Source: Anaerolineaceae bacterium
Lineage (GTDB): Bacteria > Chloroflexota > Anaerolineae > Aggregatilineales > Phototrophicaceae
NCBI GenBank assembly: GCA_020634115.1
Contig: JACKCH010000015.1
Span: 161,063 to 225,062 of the forward strand
Length of the DNA: 64,000 bases
Reading direction: 5' to 3'
Shown one piece after another: positions 51,967-60,787 of the stretch (positions are counted from its first letter, which is position 1; every line of letters begins with the position of its first letter). The notes beneath the pieces are model-generated. The model was not told the DNA's origin and made no database searches. It saw nothing but the letters and a program-made list of their open reading frames with translations. A program made the position numbers and the translations under genes.

Positions 51967-51999
51967 AAAGGCCATCCTGGTTATATGGTGGCCTTTTTT
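51967..51999 (+). terminator. Orphan terminator
   Basis: AAGGCCA/TGGCCTT with an inner CC/GG and TTTTTTGTT tail. No plus-strand gene precedes it. Its sequence resembles the terminator at 53134. The surrounding gap 51795-52436 holds no gene I can support. Confidence 0.7.
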
Positions 52000-52436
52000 G
52001 TTGTGGCGTCGCGGCGCAATTCAAGTAAAAAGCCGAAGCAGTGAGATCGCAGTGCAGGATAATGGTGATGAAATCCGTATTGATCAACACGTAAAGCATA
52101 TCGCCTGTAGCATAAGCAAACAGGTATTTTGCAGAGGCGTTCCGAACATATGCGCCACCAGCAAATTGAAGCGCCAAGGTGTTAATAATCACAAAATCGG
52201 TATGACCTTCTAAGTCGGCTTCTTGTGTACAATTTTTAGTAATGTGGGTTGCTATGTGCATTCCACTGCGACATCTGGGATCGTCTGGTGTTTGCCCTAT
52301 CTCCAGGTCGAATCAGGGCAAAAATATGGAAAACATCGTCATCACATTAGCTTGCGTGATGCCTCGTTATCAACGCAATTTAGATACGCAGAAAAGGAGC
52401 ATGTTTTCGACAAATATAACGGACAGGAGATATCTA

Positions 52437-53102
52437 ATGAACAACGAAATCGCGATGATTGTATCTGGCGCTTTCTTCTGGATAATCATCATCACCAATT
52501 TTGCAAGTAACGCCCTCGGTTATCAAACCGCAGGTGAACTCGATACAGAAGCTCAGCTACACGAAATCAGCAACGCACCGGGAAAATTCAGACTGAGTTT
52601 CGTGATTATCGTTATTGAACACATCAGCATCGTGGTACTCGCCTTTTCACTATTTCTTGCATTTAACCAATTAAATATCATGCTTGCAATAATCTGGCTG
52701 ATCGCAAGATCACTAGAGGGTTTGATGCAGATTGTAAACAAAAAGAATTATTGGCAACTGCTCGAACTGTCCACGCGATTTGTAAACGCGCAGGATACTG
52801 AAAAAGACGCGCTCGACAATCAGCGTATGAGCATTCTCAAATCAAAACACGCCAATTTCACGCTGGCACAGATTCTCTTCAGTATCGGCACACTGTCATA
52901 CACAATCGTATTTGCGACGTATGATGTTATACCGGCAACAATTGCAGGGCTTGGCATCGTTGCCAGCCTAATTTATGGTGCGGGTAATGTGTTAGCAGTG
53001 ATGAAAAGAGAGTCCAAAGCCCTCTGGGCGGTTGGTGGCCTACTCATTTTGATTTTCGAAGTGCTGGCAGGTGGATGGCTCATCTATCTGGCAATCACAT
53101 AG
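52437..53102 (+). CDS. Multi-span membrane protein of unknown function
   Basis: A 221-residue protein on lower-GC DNA with about six hydrophobic segments (MIVSGAFFWIIIITNFASN, FVIIVIEHISIVVLAFSLFLAF, IMLAIIWLIARSLEGLM, LAQILFSIGTLSYTIVFATYDVIP, IAGLGIVASLIYGAGNVLAV, ALWAVGGLLILIFEVLAGGWLIYLAI). The pattern resembles the DUF4386 group of integral membrane proteins (start, two spans, NQLNIMLA, VFATYDVIPA), but this is tentative. ATG 52437 has an AGGAG site; longer starts do not. Flanked by two similar terminators. Confidence 0.65.
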   Translation: MNNEIAMIVSGAFFWIIIITNFASNALGYQTAGELDTEAQLHEISNAPGKFRLSFVIIVIEHISIVVLAFSLFLAFNQLNIMLAIIWLIARSLEGLMQIVNKKNYWQLLELSTRFVNAQDTEKDALDNQRMSILKSKHANFTLAQILFSIGTLSYTIVFATYDVIPATIAGLGIVASLIYGAGNVLAVMKRESKALWAVGGLLILIFEVLAGGWLIYLAIT

Positions 53103-53133
53103 AATCGGCACTCGCTCCGTCGGCTTGCCTGAG

Positions 53134-53167
53134 AAGGCCGTCCCCTGACCGGGATGGCCTTTTTTTG
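53134..53167 (+). terminator. Terminator after the membrane protein gene
   Basis: AAGGCCGTCCC/GGGATGGCCTT hairpin and TTTTTTT tract, 31 bases after the stop. Confidence 0.85.
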
Positions 53168-53308
53168 TTATAAGGTGCATAGGGTAAACGTGACGACCTT
53201 AATTATGTAGTGGTCTGCCGCTGTGTGGATACGCTCCCGGCGAAGTGGTACAATCGGGATAATAAAGTGAGCTGGCCGAAGGGAGAATACCCCCTTTTGC
53301 CCCGATCA

Positions 53309-54481
53309 ATGGATGACATCATGCGAAATTTTATTTCTGATAGTGTGCAACAGCTAAAGCCATCCGGTATCCGCAAATATTTCGACATCGCCGCCACGAT
53401 GGAAGATGTGATCTCCCTGGGCATCGGCGAACCGGATTTCGTCACGCCGGAACACATCATTGAAAAAGGGGTGGCTGCCCTTCGCGCCGGGGAGACGCAC
53501 TACACCTCGAACTCCGGTACGCAGGAACTGCGGGAAGGCATCGCCGCCTATATCGAACGGCTGTACGGCCTGCACTACAACCCCGATAACCAGATTCTGG
53601 TGACAGTCGGCGTGAGCGAGGGGTTCTGGCTGGCGCTCAAGACCGTCACCAATCCTGGCGATGAGGTACTCGTGCCGGAGCCGTGCTTCGTCTCCAATGC
53701 CGCGTCGGTACACATGGCGGGCGCCGTTCCCGTGCCGGTGAAAACGCTGGTGGAGGATAACTTCCAGGTGACGGGTGCAATGCTGGAAGCGGCTGTCACC
53801 CCGCGCACCAAAGCCATCCTCATCAACTATCCTAATAACCCGACGGGCGCAGTTCTCAGCCCGGAACGAATGCTGGAAATCGCTGCCGTCGCCGAGAAAC
53901 ATGACCTGGTGGTGATCTCCGACGAGATTTATGAGCGCCTGGTGTATGGCATCCAGTACAAGAGTTTCGCCGCGCTGCCGGGGATGTATGACCGGACGAT
54001 TGTCCTGAGTGGCATGAGCAAGTCGTTTGCGATGACCGGCTGGCGTATCGGTTACGCCGCATCCACCCCGGAGATCATGGCCGGAATCCGCAAACTCCAC
54101 CAGTATCTCATCATGTCCGCGCCGACGATGAGTCAGGTGGCGGCACTGGCGGCGCTGCAGGATGCCGATGAGGACGTGGAAGCCATGCGTCAGCAGTATG
54201 ACAAACGGCGGCAGACCATCGTGGCTGGATTTAATGAGTTAGGGTTGACATGCTTTGAGCCACGCGGCGCGTTTTACGCCTTCCCCAATATTTCAGCCAG
54301 CGGTATGACCGACGAGCAGTTCTGCGAAACCCTGCTGCAAGAGGAACAGGTGGCGATGGTTCCCGGCAACGCCTTTGGCGAGAGTGGGCGGGGTTTCGTC
54401 CGCGCCAGCTATGCGACCAGCCTGGAAAACATTGAAAAGGCGTTGGAACGTCTCGCCCGTTTCATGCAGCGGCATGGGTAA
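53309..54481 (+). CDS. Class I/II PLP-dependent aminotransferase
   Basis: A 390-residue transaminase. Key parts: VISLGIGEPDFVTPEHI, THYTSNSGTQELREGIAAYI, ILINYPNNPTGAVLS (substrate/PLP site Asn), VISDEIYERLVYG (PLP-pyridine Asp and Tyr), the Schiff-base lysine in SGMSKSFAMTGWRIGY, and the carboxylate Arg in RGFVRASYAT. Sub-family is that of aspartate/aromatic aminotransferases from thermophiles and Chloroflexota. ATG 53309 is one choice; ATG 53321 (MRNFIS) is equally likely because homologues begin near there, and neither has a strong ribosome site. Confidence 0.9.
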   Translation: MDDIMRNFISDSVQQLKPSGIRKYFDIAATMEDVISLGIGEPDFVTPEHIIEKGVAALRAGETHYTSNSGTQELREGIAAYIERLYGLHYNPDNQILVTVGVSEGFWLALKTVTNPGDEVLVPEPCFVSNAASVHMAGAVPVPVKTLVEDNFQVTGAMLEAAVTPRTKAILINYPNNPTGAVLSPERMLEIAAVAEKHDLVVISDEIYERLVYGIQYKSFAALPGMYDRTIVLSGMSKSFAMTGWRIGYAASTPEIMAGIRKLHQYLIMSAPTMSQVAALAALQDADEDVEAMRQQYDKRRQTIVAGFNELGLTCFEPRGAFYAFPNISASGMTDEQFCETLLQEEQVAMVPGNAFGESGRGFVRASYATSLENIEKALERLARFMQRHG

Positions 54482-54512
54482 GGCATCACCACACAATGTT
54501 ACTGATTCTTGT

Positions 54513-54539
54513 GGAGCGCATCGCGGTGCGCTCCTTTTG
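54513..54539 (+). terminator. Terminator after the aminotransferase gene
   Basis: GGAGCGCA/TGCGCTCC stem with loop TCGCGG and TTTT. Confidence 0.78.
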
Positions 54540-54625
54540 CTTCCCCTATATCTTGGATTTGCCTCAAAATAGAGGTGAAACAAATGTGCTATAATCAACC
54601 TCAAATATGACAGGGGAGATTAATT

Positions 54626-55447
54626 ATGGATAATCAAAGTGGTTTTGCGGACGTGAACGGCGCTCGGCTGTACTACGAAACGGCGGGCGCGGGAACACCG
54701 TTCGTGATGATTCATGCCGGGGTCGCCGACAGCCGACAGTGGAACGGCGAATTCGCTTATTTTGCCCAGCACTACCGCGTCATTCGCTATGACCAGCGCG
54801 GGTTTGGCAAAAGTGAACCGGTAGACGGCGAGTTCAGTCCTCTGGCCGACCTGACTGCGCTTCTCGATCATCTGGAAATTCAGTCCCCGGTCATCCTGAT
54901 GGGGTGTTCGATGGGTGGTGGTCTGGCGATGGACTTTGTGCTGTCCTATCCAGCCCGCGCTAAGGCGCTCATCATGGTCGGTTCCGGGCCGGGCGGATTG
55001 GAGTTGGATACACCCGCTCCGGCTAAATTCGCAGAGGCGGAAAAAGCGTATCACAATCAGAATTGGGATTTGCTCGCGGAGCTTGAAACGCAACTCTTCT
55101 TTGACGGGGAGGGACGCACCCCCGACCAAGTTGACCCGGTGGCACGGCAGTTGGTCTACGAGATGATCCGTACCGCACTCACTCACGAAGCGAAGGGGTT
55201 GGGCAAACGGTTGCCGAATATCCAGCCCCCCGCTGTCGGACGCTTGCATGAAATCATGCTGCCGGTTCTTGTCATCGTCGGCGTACACGATACGCCCTAC
55301 ATCCTGGCTGCGGCGGATTACATGGTCGAACACCTCCCTGTTGCGCAAAAAGTGGTGATCGAAGACGCGGCACACCTGCCCAATATGGAACACCCGGCTC
55401 AATTCCAGCAGATAGTCACTGCAGTTTTGGCGAAACCGGCGCGTTGA
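54626..55447 (+). CDS. Alpha/beta-fold hydrolase
   Basis: A 273-residue cytoplasmic hydrolase. NGARLYYETAGAGTPFVMIHAG carries the oxyanion hole. The nucleophile serine is in the elbow LMGCSMGGGLAMDF, the acid in VIVGVHDTPYI, and the histidine in EDAAHLPNMEHP. RYDQRGFGKSEP is the usual strand after the first helix. It resembles 3-oxoadipate enol-lactonases and related esterases but the substrate is not readable. CAGGGGAG precedes ATG. A terminator follows at 55500. Confidence 0.88.
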   Translation: MDNQSGFADVNGARLYYETAGAGTPFVMIHAGVADSRQWNGEFAYFAQHYRVIRYDQRGFGKSEPVDGEFSPLADLTALLDHLEIQSPVILMGCSMGGGLAMDFVLSYPARAKALIMVGSGPGGLELDTPAPAKFAEAEKAYHNQNWDLLAELETQLFFDGEGRTPDQVDPVARQLVYEMIRTALTHEAKGLGKRLPNIQPPAVGRLHEIMLPVLVIVGVHDTPYILAAADYMVEHLPVAQKVVIEDAAHLPNMEHPAQFQQIVTAVLAKPAR

Positions 55448-55499
55448 GAAAGGTCTTTTTCGATAGCGACCTTTAGCACCCGTATACCCATACCCCAAT

Positions 55500-55529
55500 G
55501 ACCGTCCCTGATGGCGGTCTTTCTGTTTT
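55500..55529 (+). terminator. Terminator after the hydrolase gene
   Basis: GACCG / CGGTC stem with inner CC/GG pairs followed by TTTCTGTTTT. Confidence 0.6.
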
Positions 55530-55605
55530 CGGGAGTTCTTCGCTAAAATACAGCAAGAATCGGATCCACTCCTCATCTGCCACGTAATCAACACGGGAGG
55601 CCCTT

Positions 55606-56307
55606 ATTCAAACGATTATTGATGCATTGCGGGAGGCGCTGCGACTGATTGTTTCGCTCGACCCGGTTGTGGTCGAAATCGCGCTGCGCTCCCTGCAAGT
55701 CACGATTAGCGCACTGGCGATCAGCGTCGTGCTGGGTATCCCGCTGGGGGCATGGCTGGCGTTAGCCCGTTTCCCTGGCAAAAAGCTGGTGACGGCTATC
55801 GTCTATACCGGAATGGGACTGCCGCCTGTGGTGGTCGGTCTGGGGGTATTCCTGGTGTTTTCACGCAGTGGGCCGTTGGGGGACTGGGGCTGGCTGTTCA
55901 CCTCCTCCGCGATGGTGGTGGCGCAGGTGATTATCGCGACGCCGCTGGTGATGGGCGTCACGATGAGCAGCGTCGCCGGGGTAGACCCTGGCTTACGTCC
56001 GCAACTCCGCGCCCTGGGGGCGACTCCCTGGCAGGCAACCTGGGCGCAATTGATCGAGGCGCGAAGCGGGATTATCGTGGGCGTGGTGGCTGGATTTGGC
56101 TCGATCATCTCCGAAGTTGGCGCGGTGATGCTGGTGGGCGGCAATATCGCCGGGCGTACCCGCGTGCTGACGACAGCGATTGTGCTGGAAACGCGCCAGG
56201 GTAATTTTGACATCGCGCTGGCGCTGGGAATCATTCTGCTGCTGCTGGCGTTCGCCGCCAATTCCGCTTTGATTCTCCTGCAAAGTCGCACCGGGGGGAC
56301 ACTATGA
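55606..56307 (+). CDS. tupB: Tungstate/molybdate-type ABC permease (TupB-like), probable ATT start
   Basis: Permease of about 233 residues with five or six membrane spans and the EAA loop (LRALGATPWQATWAQLIEARSGIIVGVVAGFGSIISEVGAVMLVGGN), a strong TupB/WtpB signature. Read from TTG 55627 the N-terminus lacks its usual beginning. In frame upstream, ATT 55606 sits five bases after GGGAGG and gives (M)QTIIDALREALRLIVSLD, which is how TupB proteins start. I therefore take ATT as the likelier start; this rare initiation needs checking. It overlaps tupC by four bases. No substrate-binding protein gene (tupA) is next to it. Confidence 0.78.
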   Translation: MQTIIDALREALRLIVSLDPVVVEIALRSLQVTISALAISVVLGIPLGAWLALARFPGKKLVTAIVYTGMGLPPVVVGLGVFLVFSRSGPLGDWGWLFTSSAMVVAQVIIATPLVMGVTMSSVAGVDPGLRPQLRALGATPWQATWAQLIEARSGIIVGVVAGFGSIISEVGAVMLVGGNIAGRTRVLTTAIVLETRQGNFDIALALGIILLLLAFAANSALILLQSRTGGTL

Positions 56308-57041
56308 CCGCCGCGCCCCACTACGACCTGCAACACATTCAGCATACCTATGGCAGCCGGGATGTCTTGCGGATTCCGGCGCTGCGGGTTGAACCGGGGG
56401 AAATCCTGGGGATTGTCGGCCCCAGCGGGGCGGGCAAAAGCACACTGTTGCGGCTGCTGGCACTATTGGAACAGCCCACTCAAGGGACGGCAACGTTGCA
56501 TCTGGATAATCAGGCCGTCACCGCCGAAAGCGCTACCATGGGCCAGCGGCGGCAGGTGGTGATGGTGTTCCAGCGTCCGGCGCTGCTGCGGCGCAGTGTC
56601 CGCGCCAACATCGCCTACGGGCTGCGGGTGCGCGGCGAACGCGACCACCGGGAACCGATTAACGCCGTCCTCAAACAGGTCGCGCTCGACCACCTGGCGA
56701 CGGCGGATGCCCACACCCTCTCCGGCGGTGAGGCGCAGCGGGTCGCCCTGGCGCGGGCGCTGGTCTTACAGCCACGTGTGCTGCTGCTGGATGAACCGAC
56801 TGCCAACCTTGACCCGTACAACGTGCGGCTGATCGAATCGCTGGTGCAACAGCACCACGCCGGGGGCAGCAGCACTGTGATTCTGGTGACACACAATATT
56901 TTCCAGGCGCAGCGGTTGGCGACGCGGGTCGCGCTGCTGCTGGACGGGGAATTGGTGGAAGCTGCCCCGGCCTCAGACTTTTTCCAGTCACCCACCGACT
57001 CGCGTACGGCGGCATTTATCTCCGGCGACCTGGTATACTGA
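56304..57041 (+). CDS. tupC: Tungstate/molybdate-type ABC transporter ATPase (TupC-like)
   Basis: A 245-residue ATPase. Walker A is GIVGPSGAGKSTLLRLLALLE, then the Q-loop VVMVFQRPAL, the ABC signature LSGGEAQRVALARALVLQP, Walker B VLLLDEPTANLD, and the switch histidine in ILVTHNIFQAQRLA. The start overlaps the permease stop (ATGA at 56304-56307). Substrate (tungstate or molybdate) is inferred from the partner. A molybdenum hydroxylase in this window is a possible consumer of the metal. Confidence 0.88.
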   Translation: MTAAPHYDLQHIQHTYGSRDVLRIPALRVEPGEILGIVGPSGAGKSTLLRLLALLEQPTQGTATLHLDNQAVTAESATMGQRRQVVMVFQRPALLRRSVRANIAYGLRVRGERDHREPINAVLKQVALDHLATADAHTLSGGEAQRVALARALVLQPRVLLLDEPTANLDPYNVRLIESLVQQHHAGGSSTVILVTHNIFQAQRLATRVALLLDGELVEAAPASDFFQSPTDSRTAAFISGDLVY

Positions 57042-57333
57042 ATTCGGGTACGGACCGGAAAACGCGGCTCACGCCTTCAGTCAGTACCAGCCACTTCGCA
57101 CGACAAGCGGAGGAAAGAGGCATCATAAACACAAGGACATCCGGGCTTCTTGACGGCATATCTACCACGCTCTATAATAGTCTCAAATAAAATATTCTAG
57201 TTTAATGGCATCCACATTCCCCCTTCTTTCACGTCAGGCTGGCGATGTTCCTGGCAGCCAGGGTGTGTTTTGTTGAAATGCGGCGGCGGGCTTTTCTGCC
57301 GGGCACTTCATAAAAAATGGAAGGGGGATTTTT

Positions 57334-58002
57334 ATGTCTGAATTGCCTGAGAAAAATACCGTTCGGGGGCGCATGTTATCCGGGATTGCCGTGATTGTTT
57401 TCGGGGTCATGCTGCTCATTACTAACTTCAACCAGGGCGACGCGGTGTTGACCTGGGTGTGGATTGTGCTGCTGGCGGCTGCGGCAGCGGCTTTCGCCTG
57501 GCTAGCTGTTGTGGATAAGCTCAAATGGGCGTGGCTGGTGGCGTATATCTGCGGCGGCGCATCCCTGATTATTCTGCTCAGCGAAAAAGTAAACATTGAG
57601 GGGCAATTATTCCCGGCAATCGTGCTGCTGGCGATAGCACTGCCATTCATCGCTGGTTGGTGGAATAAGCGTGAGGATTGGGGACTGCTGATTCCGGCCT
57701 ATATTCTGCTGGCAGTCATTCCCATCCTGTTTATTTCCGAAAACGATGCCCTATCAGAGCGGCTGACTCCGGCCTATACCCTGGTCGTAATCGGCGTGCC
57801 GTTCCTCGTTGGTTACTTCATCAAACGCACGACAGGGCTGCTCGTTGCGGGAGGAATCCTGGTGGCGATTGGGGTAATTTTCCTGATTTCGTCGTCCCCG
57901 GATGCGGCTGAGAATGTGCTGAAGTTCCTGGGGCCGATTGCTGTGATCGGCGGGGGAATTGTCCTGCTGGCACGCGCCTGGACACAAAACCAGCAACACT
58001 AG
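57334..58002 (+). CDS. Multi-span membrane protein
   Basis: A 222-residue protein with about seven or eight hydrophobic segments in regular spacing (AVIVFGVMLLITNFN, WIVLLAAAAAAFAWLAVV, WLVAYICGGASLIILL, LFPAIVLLAIALPFIAGWW, LLIPAYILLAVIPILF, LVVIGVPFLVGYF, LLVAGGILVAIGVIFLI, FLGPIAVIGGGIVLLAR). A GGAAGGGGG site precedes ATG 57334. No family identified; likely a small integral membrane protein without a catalytic domain. The 292-base gap upstream holds no gene. Confidence 0.7.
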   Translation: MSELPEKNTVRGRMLSGIAVIVFGVMLLITNFNQGDAVLTWVWIVLLAAAAAAFAWLAVVDKLKWAWLVAYICGGASLIILLSEKVNIEGQLFPAIVLLAIALPFIAGWWNKREDWGLLIPAYILLAVIPILFISENDALSERLTPAYTLVVIGVPFLVGYFIKRTTGLLVAGGILVAIGVIFLISSSPDAAENVLKFLGPIAVIGGGIVLLARAWTQNQQH

Positions 58003-58100
58003 CTTTAAGCGGGTTCATTCGCGCAATAACCATGCACCCCGGTTTGTTGGCCGGGGTGCTATGGGGAATCATATGCGGTTGTTTGTGGTATCAATTGGTG

Positions 58101-58271
58101 TTAAACCTCCGGTTTAGCAACCACTTTGCCAGAGCGCTTGGACTTCTTTTGCAACAGCTTTAGCGCGTGTTTTTTCTCCCGGCGGCGAGCTTTCTTTTCC
58201 GCTAACTGCTCGTTCTTGACCGAATCGTTCTTCTTTTTGCGCGGACTGCGCGGTTTGCTTCTGCCTTTCAT
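58101..58271 (-). CDS. Short lysine/arginine-rich protein
   Basis: A 56-residue, extremely basic peptide (MKGRSKPRSPRKKKNDSVKNEQL ... ending SGKVVAKPEV; about 22 Lys/Arg). ATG 58271 has GGGGGAG upstream; a start at 58310 is less likely. Such composition suits nucleic-acid binding. No known family recognised. Confidence 0.55.
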   Translation of the reverse strand: MKGRSKPRSPRKKKNDSVKNEQLAEKKARRREKKHALKLLQKKSKRSGKVVAKPEV

Positions 58272-58509
58272 AACCCATTCTCCCCCGACACAGGCTGCAG
58301 AATCACACAAAACGCTGGCCCGCTTGTATCAGGACAGCGTGAAGAATGTCTTATAGAAGCGGGGGCGATAGCAAATCCGCCGCATGGGTCACTATGGTTC
58401 GTATAATTTATAGTATAGCGAAGGGGCATTTTGCGCCTGTATGCTGAATATCACCCCGGTTTCATGACATTTGGCACTTCAGGCTGAGTTCGAGGGGCGG
58501 AACGGCTGT

Positions 58510-59082
58510 TCACAGCAGCCGGGGTTGTGGCGGGGCGAAGTCCTCCGGCGTGGCATCAATCACGCAACCATCCCGGTCAATATGCTTTACGGTGATGATG
58601 GTATCTGTGATTTTGACCGCCGGGTCGAGCAGGGAACGGGTGACCAGGTGATGCCGATGGCAGTCATGCGGCTGACCTTCACTGCACATCACGGCCACAT
58701 ATCCTCCGGCAGTATCCGCCACGATCTGAAGGAGTTCCTTGATTCCGGCCTGATACCACCCGGTCTGCATCACCGCCTCGTAATCCACTATCCGGGCGTA
58801 ATCACTCCGCTGCAACCGTGCCTCAGTCGGAGGCTGGCTTTTGTAGACTGTCTCATCTTTGGGGCGTCCACCGAGGCTATCCCCGGCGAAATGGTAGTGG
58901 ATGCCGTTTTCCTTCAGGTATGCGTCTAGCGCCTTTTTGTTGAAATGCGGCATAAAGCGGCTCGCGGGATGGCTGCGGATATCTACTAGTACCCTGATTT
59001 CGTGCTGCTGGAGGTGCGCCAGGAACTCCTCTTTCGCCAGATTGCTATGCCCGATGGTGTAGAGTGTGAGTGAATCGGCCAT
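58510..59082 (-). CDS. DUF488 family protein
   Basis: A 190-residue protein with the DUF488 hallmarks: LYTIGHSNLAKEEFLAHLQ, VLVDIRSHPASRFMPHFNKKAL, YHFAGDSLGGRP, and the conserved cysteine/histidine motif VMCSEGQPHDCHRHHLVTRSLL. The cysteines and histidines suggest metal or cysteine chemistry but the biochemical role is not established. GGGAAGGA lies upstream of ATG. Confidence 0.88.
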   Translation of the reverse strand: MADSLTLYTIGHSNLAKEEFLAHLQQHEIRVLVDIRSHPASRFMPHFNKKALDAYLKENGIHYHFAGDSLGGRPKDETVYKSQPPTEARLQRSDYARIVDYEAVMQTGWYQAGIKELLQIVADTAGGYVAVMCSEGQPHDCHRHHLVTRSLLDPAVKITDTIITVKHIDRDGCVIDATPEDFAPPQPRLL

Positions 59083-59125
59083 GCTATCCTTCCCCCCTCA
59101 GAAGCCATTTTCGGATGCAGGTTGC

Positions 59126-59149
59126 AAGGGCGCACGACAGCGCGCCCTT
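59126..59149. repeat. Palindromic GGGCGC-type repeat
   Basis: AAGGGCGC / GCGCCCTT palindrome with an 8-base loop in the 141-base gap; a member of the same small palindrome family as 51202 and 63491. Confidence 0.6.
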
Positions 59150-59223
59150 ACACACCCTGAATTACGGAATCATATCAGACAACTATCCTTTGTCCTGATG
59201 GCTATCTGCTACAGCACGCCCGA

Positions 59224-60525
59224 CTAACTGGTGGATACTGCTGTCGATTGTGACCACAGGTGGCGGCTCTGTCGGATGACGTGCCAGCCGTAAGCGGCGA
59301 ACATGAACAGGAACGGCGCCACCGGGATCAGATAGTGCATCTGGATGGAAACCGGCAGGTAAATCACCGTGCTGAACAGCAGCATGAGCAGCAGCGGCCA
59401 CCCGCGTTCCAGCCACCGTTCCAGCGTGATAAACAGTGCCGGAATGGCGAACAGCCACAGCACCCCATTCACAATAATCGTGAAGGCCGTTGCGAGTATA
59501 TTCTGTTCATAGAACTGAGCCGGGCGGATATTGAACCAGCCATCTGCTACCCGCGAGAGGGATAGCTGAAGATAACGATCCGGGTACTTGGCGATGATCT
59601 TAAGCCCCTCGTCCATGAAAATGTTATTGAGTTCTACCTCGCTCATCCCCACGTAGAGCCGATCCCCAGCGCGTTCCTGGAGTTTGATAATCGAGTCCGG
59701 GACATTGCCATACCACAGCGTATCGGGTTCTTCAATCACCTGGGTATGGCGGAATATATTGTAACCGTTCAGCGTGGTCGTGGGGATAAAGGCCTTGAAT
59801 TCGATATAGTTCCGAATCACCCAGGGCGACAGCATCACCACAAACGCAGCGGTAAACGCCCCGGCATACAGCAGTCGCTGCGTCCAGCCGCTCCGGCGGG
59901 CGAGCAGCAACGCCGGAATCAACAGCATGATACTGAACTCGTTGGGTGTACGGGTGAGGCATAGCAGCCCGAACGCCACCCCACTCAACAGAATCCGCCG
60001 GTAACTGTCGCGGCGTTCCAACGCCCACACCAGGGACAGAACAAACAGCCCCATGAACATGGTCGCCAGCGGACTCCAGTAATACTGCCCGGTGACGGAA
60101 ATGGCAGGGAGATACACCGCCCATACTGCGACCACCGCCAACCCAATCCATTTTGGTTGGAATATCCGGCGGGCGATCTGGTACGCAAACCATCCAGTGA
60201 GCATATCCAGCAGCACCTGGGCGATAAAAATCACACCAATTTCCTGACCGAACACTTTAAACAGCAGGGCGTAAAACAAGACATTCCCCGGTTCACGGGC
60301 GGCGGTGGGCTGCGGCTCAGTACAGGTGAAAAAGTAGTTCGGGTCGCATCCCTGGTAACCTTCCCCTGCGACCACCGACTCTGGTAGTGCCACCCACAGA
60401 TTATCCAGATTTTCGTTATCCAGGGGGAGTACAAAAGCAAAAGTCAGAATACGGACAACACCGATCAGGGCGATTAGAAAAATAAGATACTGCCGGTGGG
60501 TAAACCGTTGTGCCAATGCGGTCAT
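59224..60525 (-). CDS. GT39/ArnT-like membrane glycosyltransferase
   Basis: A 433-residue polytopic protein with about ten membrane spans. It starts MTALAQRFTHRQYLIFLIALIGVVRILTFAFVL, with a luminal acidic first loop (DNENLDNLWVALPESVVAGEGYQG) of the kind found in PMT/ArnT glycosyltransferases. REPGNVLFYALLFKVFG, LTGWFAYQIARRIF and CLTRTPNEFSIMLLIP follow. Such enzymes use polyprenyl-phosphate sugars to modify lipids or proteins outside the membrane. The ATG at 60525 has AAAGGAG four bases upstream. Confidence 0.8.
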   Translation of the reverse strand: MTALAQRFTHRQYLIFLIALIGVVRILTFAFVLPLDNENLDNLWVALPESVVAGEGYQGCDPNYFFTCTEPQPTAAREPGNVLFYALLFKVFGQEIGVIFIAQVLLDMLTGWFAYQIARRIFQPKWIGLAVVAVWAVYLPAISVTGQYYWSPLATMFMGLFVLSLVWALERRDSYRRILLSGVAFGLLCLTRTPNEFSIMLLIPALLLARRSGWTQRLLYAGAFTAAFVVMLSPWVIRNYIEFKAFIPTTTLNGYNIFRHTQVIEEPDTLWYGNVPDSIIKLQERAGDRLYVGMSEVELNNIFMDEGLKIIAKYPDRYLQLSLSRVADGWFNIRPAQFYEQNILATAFTIIVNGVLWLFAIPALFITLERWLERGWPLLLMLLFSTVIYLPVSIQMHYLIPVAPFLFMFAAYGWHVIRQSRHLWSQSTAVSTS

Positions 60526-60699
60526 GTCGCTCCTTTCCCGCGTCTTTACGGCTAGATGTGAGAAGATTATATCGTTATTTTCCATTTGTTAAGGGAAATT
60601 TAAGCTTTGATGCGCCGGAAGGCCTGCGCTGCTGCCTCAGAAAACGGTCTGTGTTCATTAAATTTGCACTCACGTTGGTTGAAAATGTCTCGCCTTGAT

Positions 60700-60761
60700 T
60701 TGGTGTCATCGCGGATTGTTGGTACAATGCTTTAGTGAATGTTCGGTATTACTGTTCGGTA
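60700..60761 (+). promoter_or_regulatory. Promoter and direct-repeat operator upstream of the STING-like gene
   Basis: TTGGTG (60700-60705), 17 bases, TACAAT (60723-60728). Just downstream GTTCGGTA occurs twice at 60741 and 60754 (13-base period), in a position where a repressor could act on initiation. Also consistent with chance; the gene start is 60788. Confidence 0.4.
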
Positions 60762-60787
60762 ACGATCTGTGAGATGGGTTGAAATGT

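Noticed and set aside
51878..52261. A minus-strand open frame of about 127 codons in the gap before the low-GC membrane protein
   Set aside because: It runs through the hairpin of the orphan terminator at 51967, has no good ribosome site and shows no domain; most likely non-coding.
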